From assembly GCA_051651645.1 (NCBI GenBank), contig JBOFSR010000065.1:1-37490 (forward strand): a DNA stretch of 37,490 nt, written 5' to 3'. The notes beneath the pieces were generated by a model. The model saw nothing but the letters and a program-made list of their open reading frames with translations, was not told where the DNA came from and did not search any database. How positions within the stretch are numbered: the stretch's first letter is position 1; every line of letters begins with the position of its first letter. Origin of the DNA: JBOFSR01 sp051651645. Its GTDB lineage: Bacteria; Spirochaetota; Spirochaetia; Treponematales; Treponemataceae. Below, one piece after another: positions 22,321 to 29,186 of this stretch. A program made the position numbers and the translations under genes.

Positions 22321-23955
22321 ATGAATGTATTTTTTCTAATACTTTCAACTTCTTCTTTTAAAAATTTAGGCTTGTTGGTAAGTGCAATTGTTTTATTTGC
22401 TTTACCGCAGCCTAATTTTTTTTCTTCAAGCGGCTATCCTTTTTTTGCATACATCGCCTTTGTTCCTCTTTTTTTACTCGTCCGCTTTGTGTCTTGGAAG
22501 AGCGTTTGGCTTTGGGGAATTGCTTACGGCGTTGGCTGTTATAGCCTGTATTCATACTGGCTTGCCACTTTTCATCCTTTGGGACTAACGATCATAGCAT
22601 CCCTGTATGGAATGTATCTTTTATTCACTCTCCCGTTATTGAAACTTTCTATAATGCTTTTTCCTAATAAAGGCTGGCTTGTCCAGTGGATTATTTGGTG
22701 TGCTTACGAATATGTAAAAACACTTGGATTTACTGGCTTTCATTATGGCATCATTGGCTATTCTCAATGGCAGTTTTTGCCTCTAATTCAGCTTGCTCAA
22801 GTAACAGGGGTTTGGGGGCTTAGTGCTCTAGTATCTTTTCCTTCCGCTTTAATTTCTGACTTTTTTTCAAAAGCTCCCAGCTTAAAGGATTTTTCTTTTG
22901 CTAAGGTCTGGTTAAAAAGAAATGGTATTTTTGGAGTAATATGGAGTTTTCTATTTGTTCTGTGTATTGTCTGCGGCCTTTTTTTTCAGCAAGACTTTAC
23001 AAATGACAATAAAAAAACTGTTGCCTTAATTCAAACAAACTCTGATCCGTGGATTGGGGGAATTACGGCCTATCACCAAGACTTGAAGGTTCTTAAAGAT
23101 TTGTCTATGCAAGCTATAGCTGAAAATCCTTCAATTGACTTTGTTGTTTGGCCAGAAACAGCGTTTGTTCCTTCTATTGAGTATCATTATCGTCTTCGTA
23201 AACAGCGTGATCGCTATGATTTAGTTGATGAGCTGCTCAGCTTTATCGATTCTATGAACGTGCCTTTTATTCTTGGGAATGGATACCGAGTGGAAGGCTA
23301 TAATCAGCAGGGGGCGTGGGATGAGCTTGATTATAATGCAGCGTTGCTTTTTAAGCCTAATCAAAATGTGATTCCGCCAAATCCTGATAAGTATTTTAAG
23401 ATGAAACTTGTACCCTTTACAGAGTCTTTTCCTTATGCAAAAATTTTTCCGTCCTTTTATAAAATATTGCTGGAAAATGATACTCATTTGTGGGAGAAGG
23501 GGCGTGATCCGACAATTTTTACTATTGATGACGTAAAATTTGCAACGCCTATTTGTTTTGAAGATACGTTTAGTTTTATTGGTAGGCAGTTTGCTCTTGA
23601 CGGAGCACAGTTTTTTGTAAATCTTTCCAATGATGCATGGTCAAAAAGCTTGGCTTGCCAGTATCAGCATTTATCAATGGCAGTTTTTCGGAGTGTTGAA
23701 AATAAAGTGTCATCGGTGCGCTCAACTTCATCGGGGCAAACGGCAATTATTGATCCTAATGGAAAAATTACAGCAATGGCACCAGCATTCACGCAAACGT
23801 ATTTAGTAGGGGATTTTCCTGTTCGATCTACTGCAAAAAAAACTTTTTATACAAAACATGGTGATTATTTGGGGATTTTTTTCGTGATACTTGCTTGTGT
23901 GCTCTTGGTTTACGGATTAATTCGCCGAATAATGGTTTCAAAGAAAACTTGTTAG
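22321..23955 (+). CDS. lnt: Apolipoprotein N-acyltransferase
   Basis: This 544-residue inner-membrane enzyme adds the third acyl chain to lipoproteins. The N-terminal ~230 residues form about seven hydrophobic segments, followed by a periplasmic nitrilase-like domain with the catalytic triad Glu279 (VVWPETAF), Lys360 (KMKLVPFTE) and Cys412 (TPICFED), and a last membrane helix near 520. The start 9 nt after the HU stop has no Shine-Dalgarno sequence, so translation is probably coupled. No clear terminator follows. Its presence fits the lipoprotein-rich spirochaete envelope, including the lipoprotein at 36355. Confidence 0.95.
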   Translation: MNVFFLILSTSSFKNLGLLVSAIVLFALPQPNFFSSSGYPFFAYIAFVPLFLLVRFVSWKSVWLWGIAYGVGCYSLYSYWLATFHPLGLTIIASLYGMYLLFTLPLLKLSIMLFPNKGWLVQWIIWCAYEYVKTLGFTGFHYGIIGYSQWQFLPLIQLAQVTGVWGLSALVSFPSALISDFFSKAPSLKDFSFAKVWLKRNGIFGVIWSFLFVLCIVCGLFFQQDFTNDNKKTVALIQTNSDPWIGGITAYHQDLKVLKDLSMQAIAENPSIDFVVWPETAFVPSIEYHYRLRKQRDRYDLVDELLSFIDSMNVPFILGNGYRVEGYNQQGAWDELDYNAALLFKPNQNVIPPNPDKYFKMKLVPFTESFPYAKIFPSFYKILLENDTHLWEKGRDPTIFTIDDVKFATPICFEDTFSFIGRQFALDGAQFFVNLSNDAWSKSLACQYQHLSMAVFRSVENKVSSVRSTSSGQTAIIDPNGKITAMAPAFTQTYLVGDFPVRSTAKKTFYTKHGDYLGIFFVILACVLLVYGLIRRIMVSKKTC

Positions 23956-24005
23956 TAATAGCACTTTCTTGGGTCATTATTTACCATTTTGGCTTATAAA
24001 AAAAA

Positions 24006-24057
24006 TGACTGTGTCAAAATGAAACAAAAAAAAACTTGTTTCTATTCAAATGAGTCA
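24006..24057. promoter_or_regulatory. 52-bp symmetrical dyad, candidate enhancer (UAS) for a sigma-54 activator
   Basis: TGACT (24006-24010), 10 bp, GAAACAA (24021-24027), 8 bp, TTGTTTC (24036-24042), 10 bp, AGTCA (24053-24057). Both arm pairs are perfect reverse complements about one centre (24031.5), roughly 136 bp upstream of the predicted sigma-54 start. That is the usual enhancer distance. It is not followed by a T-run, so it is not a good terminator for lnt. Confidence 0.55.
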
Positions 24058-24134
24058 AAAAAACTGGAAAATATAACAAAAAACTTGATTTTTTTGCAAA
24101 AAAAAAGAAATTTAATATTTTTTTTCTTTTTTTT
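24057..24134. other. Helically phased A/T tracts (predicted bent DNA)
   Basis: A- or T-tracts of about 4-9 bp are centred near 24059, 24068, 24079, 24091, 24101, 24109, 24121 and 24130, about 10 bp apart on average. Such phasing is known to curve DNA. It spans the gap between the dyad and the -24/-12 promoter. Confidence 0.6.
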
Positions 24135-24140
24135 ATGAAA

Positions 24141-24158
24141 TTGGCACAAAAATTGCAT
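24141..24158 (+). promoter_or_regulatory. -24/-12 (sigma-54) promoter of the RpoS-like gene
   Basis: TTGGCAC (24141-24147), 5 bp, TTGCAT (24153-24158). The invariant GG (24143-24144) and GC (24155-24156) are separated by exactly 10 bp, as sigma-54 requires. The expected +1 is near 24168, giving a 24-nt leader that contains GGAGG. No sigma-70 pair with good spacing competes here. Confidence 0.85.
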
Positions 24159-24191
24159 AGTAGTATATATACGTTTTTTATGGAGGAAACT

Positions 24192-25055
24192 ATGCAAAAA
24201 GTTAAAACAGTAAATTACAGTAATGAACAAAATCTTCTTTCGTTGTACCTGAAAGATATTAATAGAGTGCCCCTTTTGTCTCGTGACGAAGAGGTAGCAC
24301 TGGCAAAAAAAGCTCAGTTAGGAGATAAAGCTGCAAAAGATAAAATGGTGAGTGCAAATTTACGTTTTGTTGTTAATGTTGCAAAAAAATACCAAAACCA
24401 TGGGCTTGATTTGACGGATTTAATCAGTGAGGGGAATATTGGCCTGCTTACGGCAATAGAAAGATTTGATGTTTCAAAAGGCTATCATTTTATTTCGTAT
24501 GCAGTGTGGTGGATTCGCCAGTCAATTCTCAAAGCAATTTGTGAAAAGTCTCGCATGATTCGCCTTCCACTTAATCGTGCGAATGAGCTTGTTCAAATTG
24601 AGAAGGCAAAAAAGATTTTGGCTCAGAACCGAAGTGAAGAAGAAGAAATTCAAGAAATTGGCAAAATGCTTAATATGAATGTGGTTCACATTAAAGAAAT
24701 CCTTGCTATTTCGAATGAAATGATATCGCTTGATTCTCCAGTAAAATCTGACAGTGACAACTCAACCATGGGGGACTTTATTGAGGATTCTCGTGTTGAT
24801 AGTCCTGAAAGTTCAGCAATTTACAACAACATGGTGAACGATATCAATGGCGTTTTGCAAACTTTGTCAGATAAGGAAGCAAATGTAATTCGCTATCGTT
24901 TTGGGCTTGATGGAAAGAAAGCAATGTCGTTAAAAGAAATCGGCGATGTTTTTAATTTAACAAAAGAGCGAATTCGCCAAATTGAAAAAAAGGCAATTCA
25001 TCGGCTCAAACATCCCAGTCGATTGTCTCGCTTAAAGGATTATATTGCTGCATAG
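24192..25055 (+). CDS. RpoS-like alternative sigma factor (group 2 sigma-70)
   Basis: This 287-residue sigma factor lacks region 1.1 and the non-conserved insert of RpoD. It shows region 1.2 (LLSLYLKDINRVPLLSRDEE), region 2 (SANLRFVVNVAKKYQNHGLD, HFISYAVWWIRQSILKA), region 3, and region 4.2 (FNLTKERIRQIEKKAIHRLKHP). It starts at ATG 24192, 5 nt after GGAGG; the ATG at 24180 would overlap that site. Region 2.4 and 4.2 residues resemble those of RpoD, so its promoters are probably similar. It is expressed from a sigma-54 promoter with a possible enhancer. A terminator follows, so it is monocistronic. The group (RpoS-like rather than another group 2 sigma) is inferred from size and domain content. 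Confidence 0.9.
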   Translation: MQKVKTVNYSNEQNLLSLYLKDINRVPLLSRDEEVALAKKAQLGDKAAKDKMVSANLRFVVNVAKKYQNHGLDLTDLISEGNIGLLTAIERFDVSKGYHFISYAVWWIRQSILKAICEKSRMIRLPLNRANELVQIEKAKKILAQNRSEEEEIQEIGKMLNMNVVHIKEILAISNEMISLDSPVKSDSDNSTMGDFIEDSRVDSPESSAIYNNMVNDINGVLQTLSDKEANVIRYRFGLDGKKAMSLKEIGDVFNLTKERIRQIEKKAIHRLKHPSRLSRLKDYIAA

Positions 25056-25109
25056 TTTTTCAAAACTCTGCTTTGTAATCTAAATGCGGTCATTTTGATT
25101 TATTCAACT

Positions 25110-25152
25110 AAAAGAACTAAGGCTTGTGTATGCATCCTTGGTTCTTTTTTTA
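25110..25152 (+). terminator. Terminator of the RpoS-like sigma gene
   Basis: AAAGAACTAAGG pairs with CCTTGGTTCTTT (one G-T pair) across a loop of about 12 nt, followed by a T-run. Confidence 0.85.
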
Positions 25153-25218
25153 TATGACGCTACCATAAATGATTTTATCAAAGATTATAGAAAAAATATT
25201 ACAAAACTAATTTTTATA

Positions 25219-25247
25219 TTGATTTTATCCTTTTTTATTTGTACAGT
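25219..25247 (+). promoter_or_regulatory. Possible promoter of the Lrp-type regulator
   Basis: TTGATT (25219-25224), 17-bp spacer, TACAGT (25242-25247). The -10 is a 4/6 match, so this is tentative. Confidence 0.45.
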
Positions 25248-25285
25248 CATAAAGAATTGTTGGTTCAAACCCAAAAGGAGATTTT

Positions 25286-25771
25286 ATGGAAGAAATTATT
25301 TCGTTGTTGCAAAATAATGCACGATTATCGATTGAGGATATTGCGGCAATGACAAAAAAAACAGAAGCTGACGTTGTCGATATTATAAAAAAATTAGAAA
25401 AAGATGGCGTTATTTTAAAATATTCTGCTATCATCAATCCCGATAAAATTGAAAAGCAAAAAGAAGCCGTGCGTGCGGTGATTGAAATTCAGGTTGTTCC
25501 GCAGCGGGAACATGGTTTTGATGCGATTGCAAGCCGAATTTATCGTTTTGCTCAGGTAAAATCGCTTTATTTAATGAGCGGCGGCTATGATTTGCAGGTG
25601 ATAATTGAAGGTGAATCGCTTCAAGAGGTTGCATACTTTGTGGCACGAAAACTTTCTACAATCGAAGGCGTCAAAAGTACAAAAACTCACTTTGTCCTTA
25701 AAACGTATAAGGAAAATGACATTGTCTATGTGGATGAGAAAAAAGACACGCGTGAAGGAGTTAGTGCGTAA
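25286..25771 (+). CDS. Lrp/AsnC-family transcriptional regulator
   Basis: This 161-residue protein has an N-terminal winged helix (residues 1-50, LLQNNARLSIEDIAAMTKKTEADV, the last part being the recognition helix region) and a C-terminal RAM ligand-binding domain (VRAVIEIQVVPQREHGFDA, LMSGGYDLQVIIEG). AAGGAG lies close before the ATG. It is directly followed by a class I aminotransferase with no gap. The same pairing in Bacillus (AlaR with the alanine transaminase AlaT) suggests that it senses an amino acid and controls the downstream gene, but the ligand cannot be read from sequence. Confidence 0.93.
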   Translation: MEEIISLLQNNARLSIEDIAAMTKKTEADVVDIIKKLEKDGVILKYSAIINPDKIEKQKEAVRAVIEIQVVPQREHGFDAIASRIYRFAQVKSLYLMSGGYDLQVIIEGESLQEVAYFVARKLSTIEGVKSTKTHFVLKTYKENDIVYVDEKKDTREGVSA

Positions 25772-26944
25772 ATGAAAAGAAGCGATCAATTTTCAGAAAA
25801 AATGCAAAATATTCCGCCGTCTGGAATTCGTAAGTTTTTTGACCTCATTATTGGACGTGATGATATTATTTCGCTTGGGGTTGGCGAGCCTGATTTTCCA
25901 ACGCCGTGGGTTATGCGTGAAGAGGCGTATTATCACTTGCAGCAAGGACATACATCCTATACATCAAACTGGGGGCTTGCGGAATTGCGCGAGGAAATCT
26001 CCCATTATTTGCAAAAATATAATTTGCAATACAATCCCAAAAATGAGATTTTAATTACGATTGGCGTTTCTGAAGCAATCGATGCTGTTTTGCGTGCGAT
26101 TCTTAATCCTGATGATGAAATTATTATTTGCGAGCCGTGTTATGTTTCCTACCAGCCGCTTGCAAGTCTTTGTGATGTCAAGCTTATTCATCTTGATACG
26201 AGCAAAAATGGATTTTATCCTACGGCGTGCGACATTGAAAAGCTGATTACGCCAAAAACAAAGGCTTTGATGCTCTGCTCTCCGAGTAATCCGACTGGGC
26301 GAATGATTCCGCGTGAGGAGCTTGAAAAAATTGCTCGTGTGATAAAAAAGCATGAAATTTGGTGCCTTTCAGATGAGGTTTATTGCGAGCTGGTTTATGA
26401 TGATAATAAACATACCTCCATTGGCTCGTTCGATGGGATGAAAGATTATACAATTGTTTTGAATGGTTTTTCGAAGGCGTTTGCAATGACTGGTTGGCGC
26501 ATTGGTTATGTTTGCTGCCCTGCACCGCTTATGGAGTGCGTGCATAAACTGCATCAATATTCTACCATTTGTGCACCGATTATGAGCCAGTACGCTGCTC
26601 TTGAGGGATTACGGAGCGGACAATCTGAGGTTGAAAAAATGCGACTGTCGTACCAACAACGACGTAATTTGATGAGTCGGCATTTTGCTTTAATGGACTT
26701 GCCTGCATGTGAGCCAGATGGAGCGTTTTATTTTTTTGTAGATATTCGTTCAACGGGTTTGAGTGCAGAGGAATTTGCTCAGCGTTTAATTGATGAGCAT
26801 CAGGTTGCTGTTGTTCCGGGAAGCGTTTTTGGCTCAGGAGGCGAGGGCTTTATTCGCTGTTGTTACGCAACTGATATTACAAAAATTAAAGAAGCCATGA
26901 TTCGTATGGCAGCCTTTGTAAAAAAATGTAAAAATATTTCGTGA
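25772..26944 (+). CDS. Class I PLP-dependent aminotransferase (possibly alanine transaminase)
   Basis: This 390-residue enzyme of fold type I begins with KRSDQFSEKMQNIPPSGIRK and has LGVGEPDFPTPW, SPSNPTGRMIP (the NPTG motif), LSDEVYCELVYD, the PLP-binding Lys235 (NGFSKAFAMTGWRIGY), and a C-terminal Arg region (GFIRCCYATD) for carboxylate binding. It transfers amino groups between amino and keto acids. The start codon directly follows the stop of the Lrp-type gene, with AAGGAG 11 nt upstream. Alanine or aspartate specificity is not certain; the neighbouring regulator favours an AlaT-like role. Confidence 0.92.
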   Translation: MKRSDQFSEKMQNIPPSGIRKFFDLIIGRDDIISLGVGEPDFPTPWVMREEAYYHLQQGHTSYTSNWGLAELREEISHYLQKYNLQYNPKNEILITIGVSEAIDAVLRAILNPDDEIIICEPCYVSYQPLASLCDVKLIHLDTSKNGFYPTACDIEKLITPKTKALMLCSPSNPTGRMIPREELEKIARVIKKHEIWCLSDEVYCELVYDDNKHTSIGSFDGMKDYTIVLNGFSKAFAMTGWRIGYVCCPAPLMECVHKLHQYSTICAPIMSQYAALEGLRSGQSEVEKMRLSYQQRRNLMSRHFALMDLPACEPDGAFYFFVDIRSTGLSAEEFAQRLIDEHQVAVVPGSVFGSGGEGFIRCCYATDITKIKEAMIRMAAFVKKCKNIS

Positions 26945-26950
26945 ATCTGA

Positions 26951-27757
26951 CTATTTTTTGAACGTAATAAACTGCGGATAGTTTGTTGCAACAGCCGTTG
27001 GCATTGTAACAACTTGAGATTCTCCATTTTGCTCTTGTAGTTTTTTTATCACTTCAGCAACAAATAGTGCATCAAGTCCTTCTCGGTAGCTACTAATATG
27101 TGCAATGTAATTTAAGGTTCGTTGTGGCGTGCCACCATTTCGCACCTTTGTTGTTCCCGCATTATACATAGCAAGGGCTGCAACCTCATTTCCAGCTGTA
27201 TCTAAGCATTTTCGCAAATATGCCAAGCCGTATTGAGCACTTATTTTTGGATCAAAAAAATCTTCCTCAACCAAATGTGGAAAAGAGCGATCATTTAATT
27301 GAAAAAGTCCTCTGTCAATTGATAAATTAGTATTTTGATTAGTAGCTCGAGCCCGATATCGACTTTCTGTGTACGCCAGAGCAAAGGCTAGCGAGACAGA
27401 AATATTATTTTTATCAGCATTTTCAAGAATAATAGAAGCTATCGCATCGTCGCCTGTGATATGTGAGTAAAACCATTGCACATAATTGCGATAATTTGCG
27501 TCACGGTAATAGGATAATCCCAGATCGATTTTTTTATGTGAGGCTGCAACTTTGTTGTATTGAGCAGGCACAAGCTCTTGGTTCATTGTTTCTTCAAGCT
27601 CAATAACTGTTGATAGAGAGTAGGTTACAGGGGCAAGTGGAAAAATCTTTTTGACTAAGTAAAAACATAATGAAAACATACAAATAAAAAAAAGCGTTCC
27701 CAAAAAAAAATTTATTGAATAACGAGTTTTGACTCTCATTCCTCTGTTTATAAGCAT
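26951..27757 (-). CDS. Membrane-anchored lytic transglycosylase (SLT domain)
   Basis: The protein has 268 residues. One membrane helix (about 16-37) is followed by a ~60-residue linker and a Slt70-like catalytic domain: VSLAFALAYTESRY with catalytic Glu131, DRGLFQLN, and AALAMYNAGTTKVRNGGTP. It cleaves the glycan chain between MurNAc and GlcNAc, leaving a 1,6-anhydro end, on the periplasmic side. GGAGA lies 6 nt before ATG 27757. It is convergent with the aminotransferase (6-nt gap, no terminator seen) and divergent from the ABC ATPase. It is the second transglycosylase in the window besides mltG. Confidence 0.92.
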   Translation of the reverse strand: MLINRGMRVKTRYSINFFLGTLFFICMFSLCFYLVKKIFPLAPVTYSLSTVIELEETMNQELVPAQYNKVAASHKKIDLGLSYYRDANYRNYVQWFYSHITGDDAIASIILENADKNNISVSLAFALAYTESRYRARATNQNTNLSIDRGLFQLNDRSFPHLVEEDFFDPKISAQYGLAYLRKCLDTAGNEVAALAMYNAGTTKVRNGGTPQRTLNYIAHISSYREGLDALFVAEVIKKLQEQNGESQVVTMPTAVATNYPQFITFKK

Positions 27758-27801
27758 AAGAGTTCTCCATATTTTTTATTTTTAATAAATTTCATATAAT
27801 A

Positions 27802-27830
27802 AGAATATATGATTAAATCGTTTAGGACAA
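27802..27830 (-). promoter_or_regulatory. Promoter of the lytic transglycosylase gene
   Basis: On the minus strand, TTGTCC (27825-27830), 17-bp spacer, TATTCT (27802-27807). A leader of about 38 nt carries GGAGA. Confidence 0.55.
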
Positions 27831-27895
27831 GTGGAGTTGCAAAAAATATTAGGATTTGAGAAGGCGATTGTCAAAAAAACTGAAAAATATTCTTC

Positions 27896-27924
27896 TTGAA
27901 TATTTTTTTCAAAAAGGATATACT
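27896..27924 (+). promoter_or_regulatory. Promoter of the ABC ATPase gene (leaderless)
   Basis: TTGAAT (27896-27901), 17-bp spacer, TATACT (27919-27924). The expected +1 is at 27931-27932, at the A of the ATG. The AAGGA at 27914-27918 lies upstream of +1 and cannot act as a ribosome-binding site. Confidence 0.7.
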
Positions 27925-27931
27925 CTTTCTC

Positions 27932-28627
27932 ATGGCTATAATTTCATTGCAATCAGTCAACAAGACATATTTTTTGGGTAAAACTGAAGTTACTGCATTG
28001 CACGACGTGTCTTTTGAAATTGAAAAAGGCGACTTTGTTTCTATTATTGGTCCTTCAGGATCTGGTAAGTCAACAATTCTCAATATCTTAGGGTGTATCG
28101 ATTTGCCAACAGCTGGTACGGTTATTGTTGATAATGTAGAGGTTGCAACCTTAAATGATAAAAAACTTACGCAGCTGCGCCATTCTCTAATTGGATTTAT
28201 TTTTCAGTCGTTTAACCTTTTGCCTGTTTTGAGCGTCATAGAAAATATTGAGTTTCCTTTGTTGATTGGAAAAAAGCAATCTATTGAAGAAAAAAAGAAA
28301 AATAAAGAATATATTGATTTTCTCGTTGAAGCGGTAGGCTTGACAAATTGGAAAACTCATAAGCCAAATGAACTTTCTGGTGGTCAACGCCAACGAGTTG
28401 CGATTGCTCGAGCCTTAGTTACGCGTCCTTCGGTGGTGCTTGCAGATGAGCCGACGGCAAACCTTGATAGCAAAACTGGTGAAACTATTATTGATTTAAT
28501 GAAGAATATTAATCGTGAGCTTTCGACAACCTTTATTTTTTCAACGCATGATCAAAGTATTTATAAAAATGCAGATCACGTTATTCGTTTAAAAGATGGT
28601 GAAATTACTGAAAATTTTCGACAGTAG
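27932..28627 (+). CDS. ABC transporter ATPase, LolD/MacB type
   Basis: This 231-residue ATPase subunit has Walker A (GPSGSGKS, 40-47), a Q-loop (FIFQSFNLLP), the signature LSGGQRQRVAIARAL (148-162), Walker B (VVLADEPTANLD) and the H-loop (FIFSTHDQ). The opening (LQSVNKTYFLGKTEVTALHD) and length match the MacB/LolD/FtsE-like group that drives FtsX-type permeases in lipoprotein or peptide export. No permease gene is next to it; a GNAT acetyltransferase starts 8 nt later. The ATG at 27932 coincides with the predicted transcription start. Substrate unknown; lipoprotein release is a guess from the family. Confidence 0.92.
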   Translation: MAIISLQSVNKTYFLGKTEVTALHDVSFEIEKGDFVSIIGPSGSGKSTILNILGCIDLPTAGTVIVDNVEVATLNDKKLTQLRHSLIGFIFQSFNLLPVLSVIENIEFPLLIGKKQSIEEKKKNKEYIDFLVEAVGLTNWKTHKPNELSGGQRQRVAIARALVTRPSVVLADEPTANLDSKTGETIIDLMKNINRELSTTFIFSTHDQSIYKNADHVIRLKDGEITENFRQ

Positions 28628-28635
28628 GATTTTGT

Positions 28636-29178
28636 ATGCAGGATTTTTCAATCAGAAAAGCTACGATTGAGGATTTAAAAGATATTTATCGTGTGGAAAT
28701 ACAATCCTTTGAAGATGGCATTTGCGAGGAAAAATCAATTTTTGCCCAACGAATTGAAGTTTTTGCAGATGGATTTTTGCTTTTGTTAAAAGACAAAAAA
28801 ATTATTGGCTATTTTGCAAGTGAACTTTGGCAATCACCTCTTACAAAAAATAATTTTGAAATAAAAAATTTTATGCTCGGGCATTCACCGAGAGAAACAC
28901 ATGTAAAAAATGGAAATTCTTTGTACCTTTCTTCCATGGGGATTTTGCCAGAGTTTCGTGGCAGTGGTTTAGGAGTACAGTTTTTTACCGAGTGTATGAA
29001 TTTTGTAACGCAGGAAAATCCTTCCATTCAACAGCAAATTTTACTTGTTAATGAAAATTGGCATCCTGCTCGAGCGATTTATGCAAAGGCTGGTTTTACA
29101 CAAGTGTGCGTGTTTGAGAATTTTTTTGAGGCAGCAGGCAAAAAATCAGCGGGAATTGTTATGAAAAAAAGGCTGTAG
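28636..29178 (+). CDS. GNAT-family N-acetyltransferase
   Basis: This 180-residue protein is related to RimI-type acetyltransferases. It opens with FSIRKATIEDLKDIYRVE, and the acetyl-CoA-binding motif lies at about 99-113 (SSMGILPEFRGSGLG, the RxxGxG loop at 108-113). It ends with NENWHPARAIYAKAGFTQ, the conserved Asn/Tyr helix. It transfers an acetyl group from acetyl-CoA to an amine; the substrate is unknown. TAGGA lies 6 nt before the ATG. It sits in a tight three-gene plus-strand unit with the ABC ATPase and the UDG-like gene. Confidence 0.9.
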   Translation: MQDFSIRKATIEDLKDIYRVEIQSFEDGICEEKSIFAQRIEVFADGFLLLLKDKKIIGYFASELWQSPLTKNNFEIKNFMLGHSPRETHVKNGNSLYLSSMGILPEFRGSGLGVQFFTECMNFVTQENPSIQQQILLVNENWHPARAIYAKAGFTQVCVFENFFEAAGKKSAGIVMKKRL

Positions 29179-29186
29179 CGTATACT

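Noticed and set aside
24021..24042. GAAACAA/TTGTTTC hairpin as the lnt terminator
   Set aside because: The stem is only 7 A/T-rich pairs and no T-run follows; the larger symmetry points to a DNA site instead.
25126..25317. 63-codon open frame between the sigma gene and the Lrp gene
   Set aside because: It covers the sigma-gene terminator and the Lrp promoter, has no ribosome-binding site, and overlaps the Lrp start in another frame.
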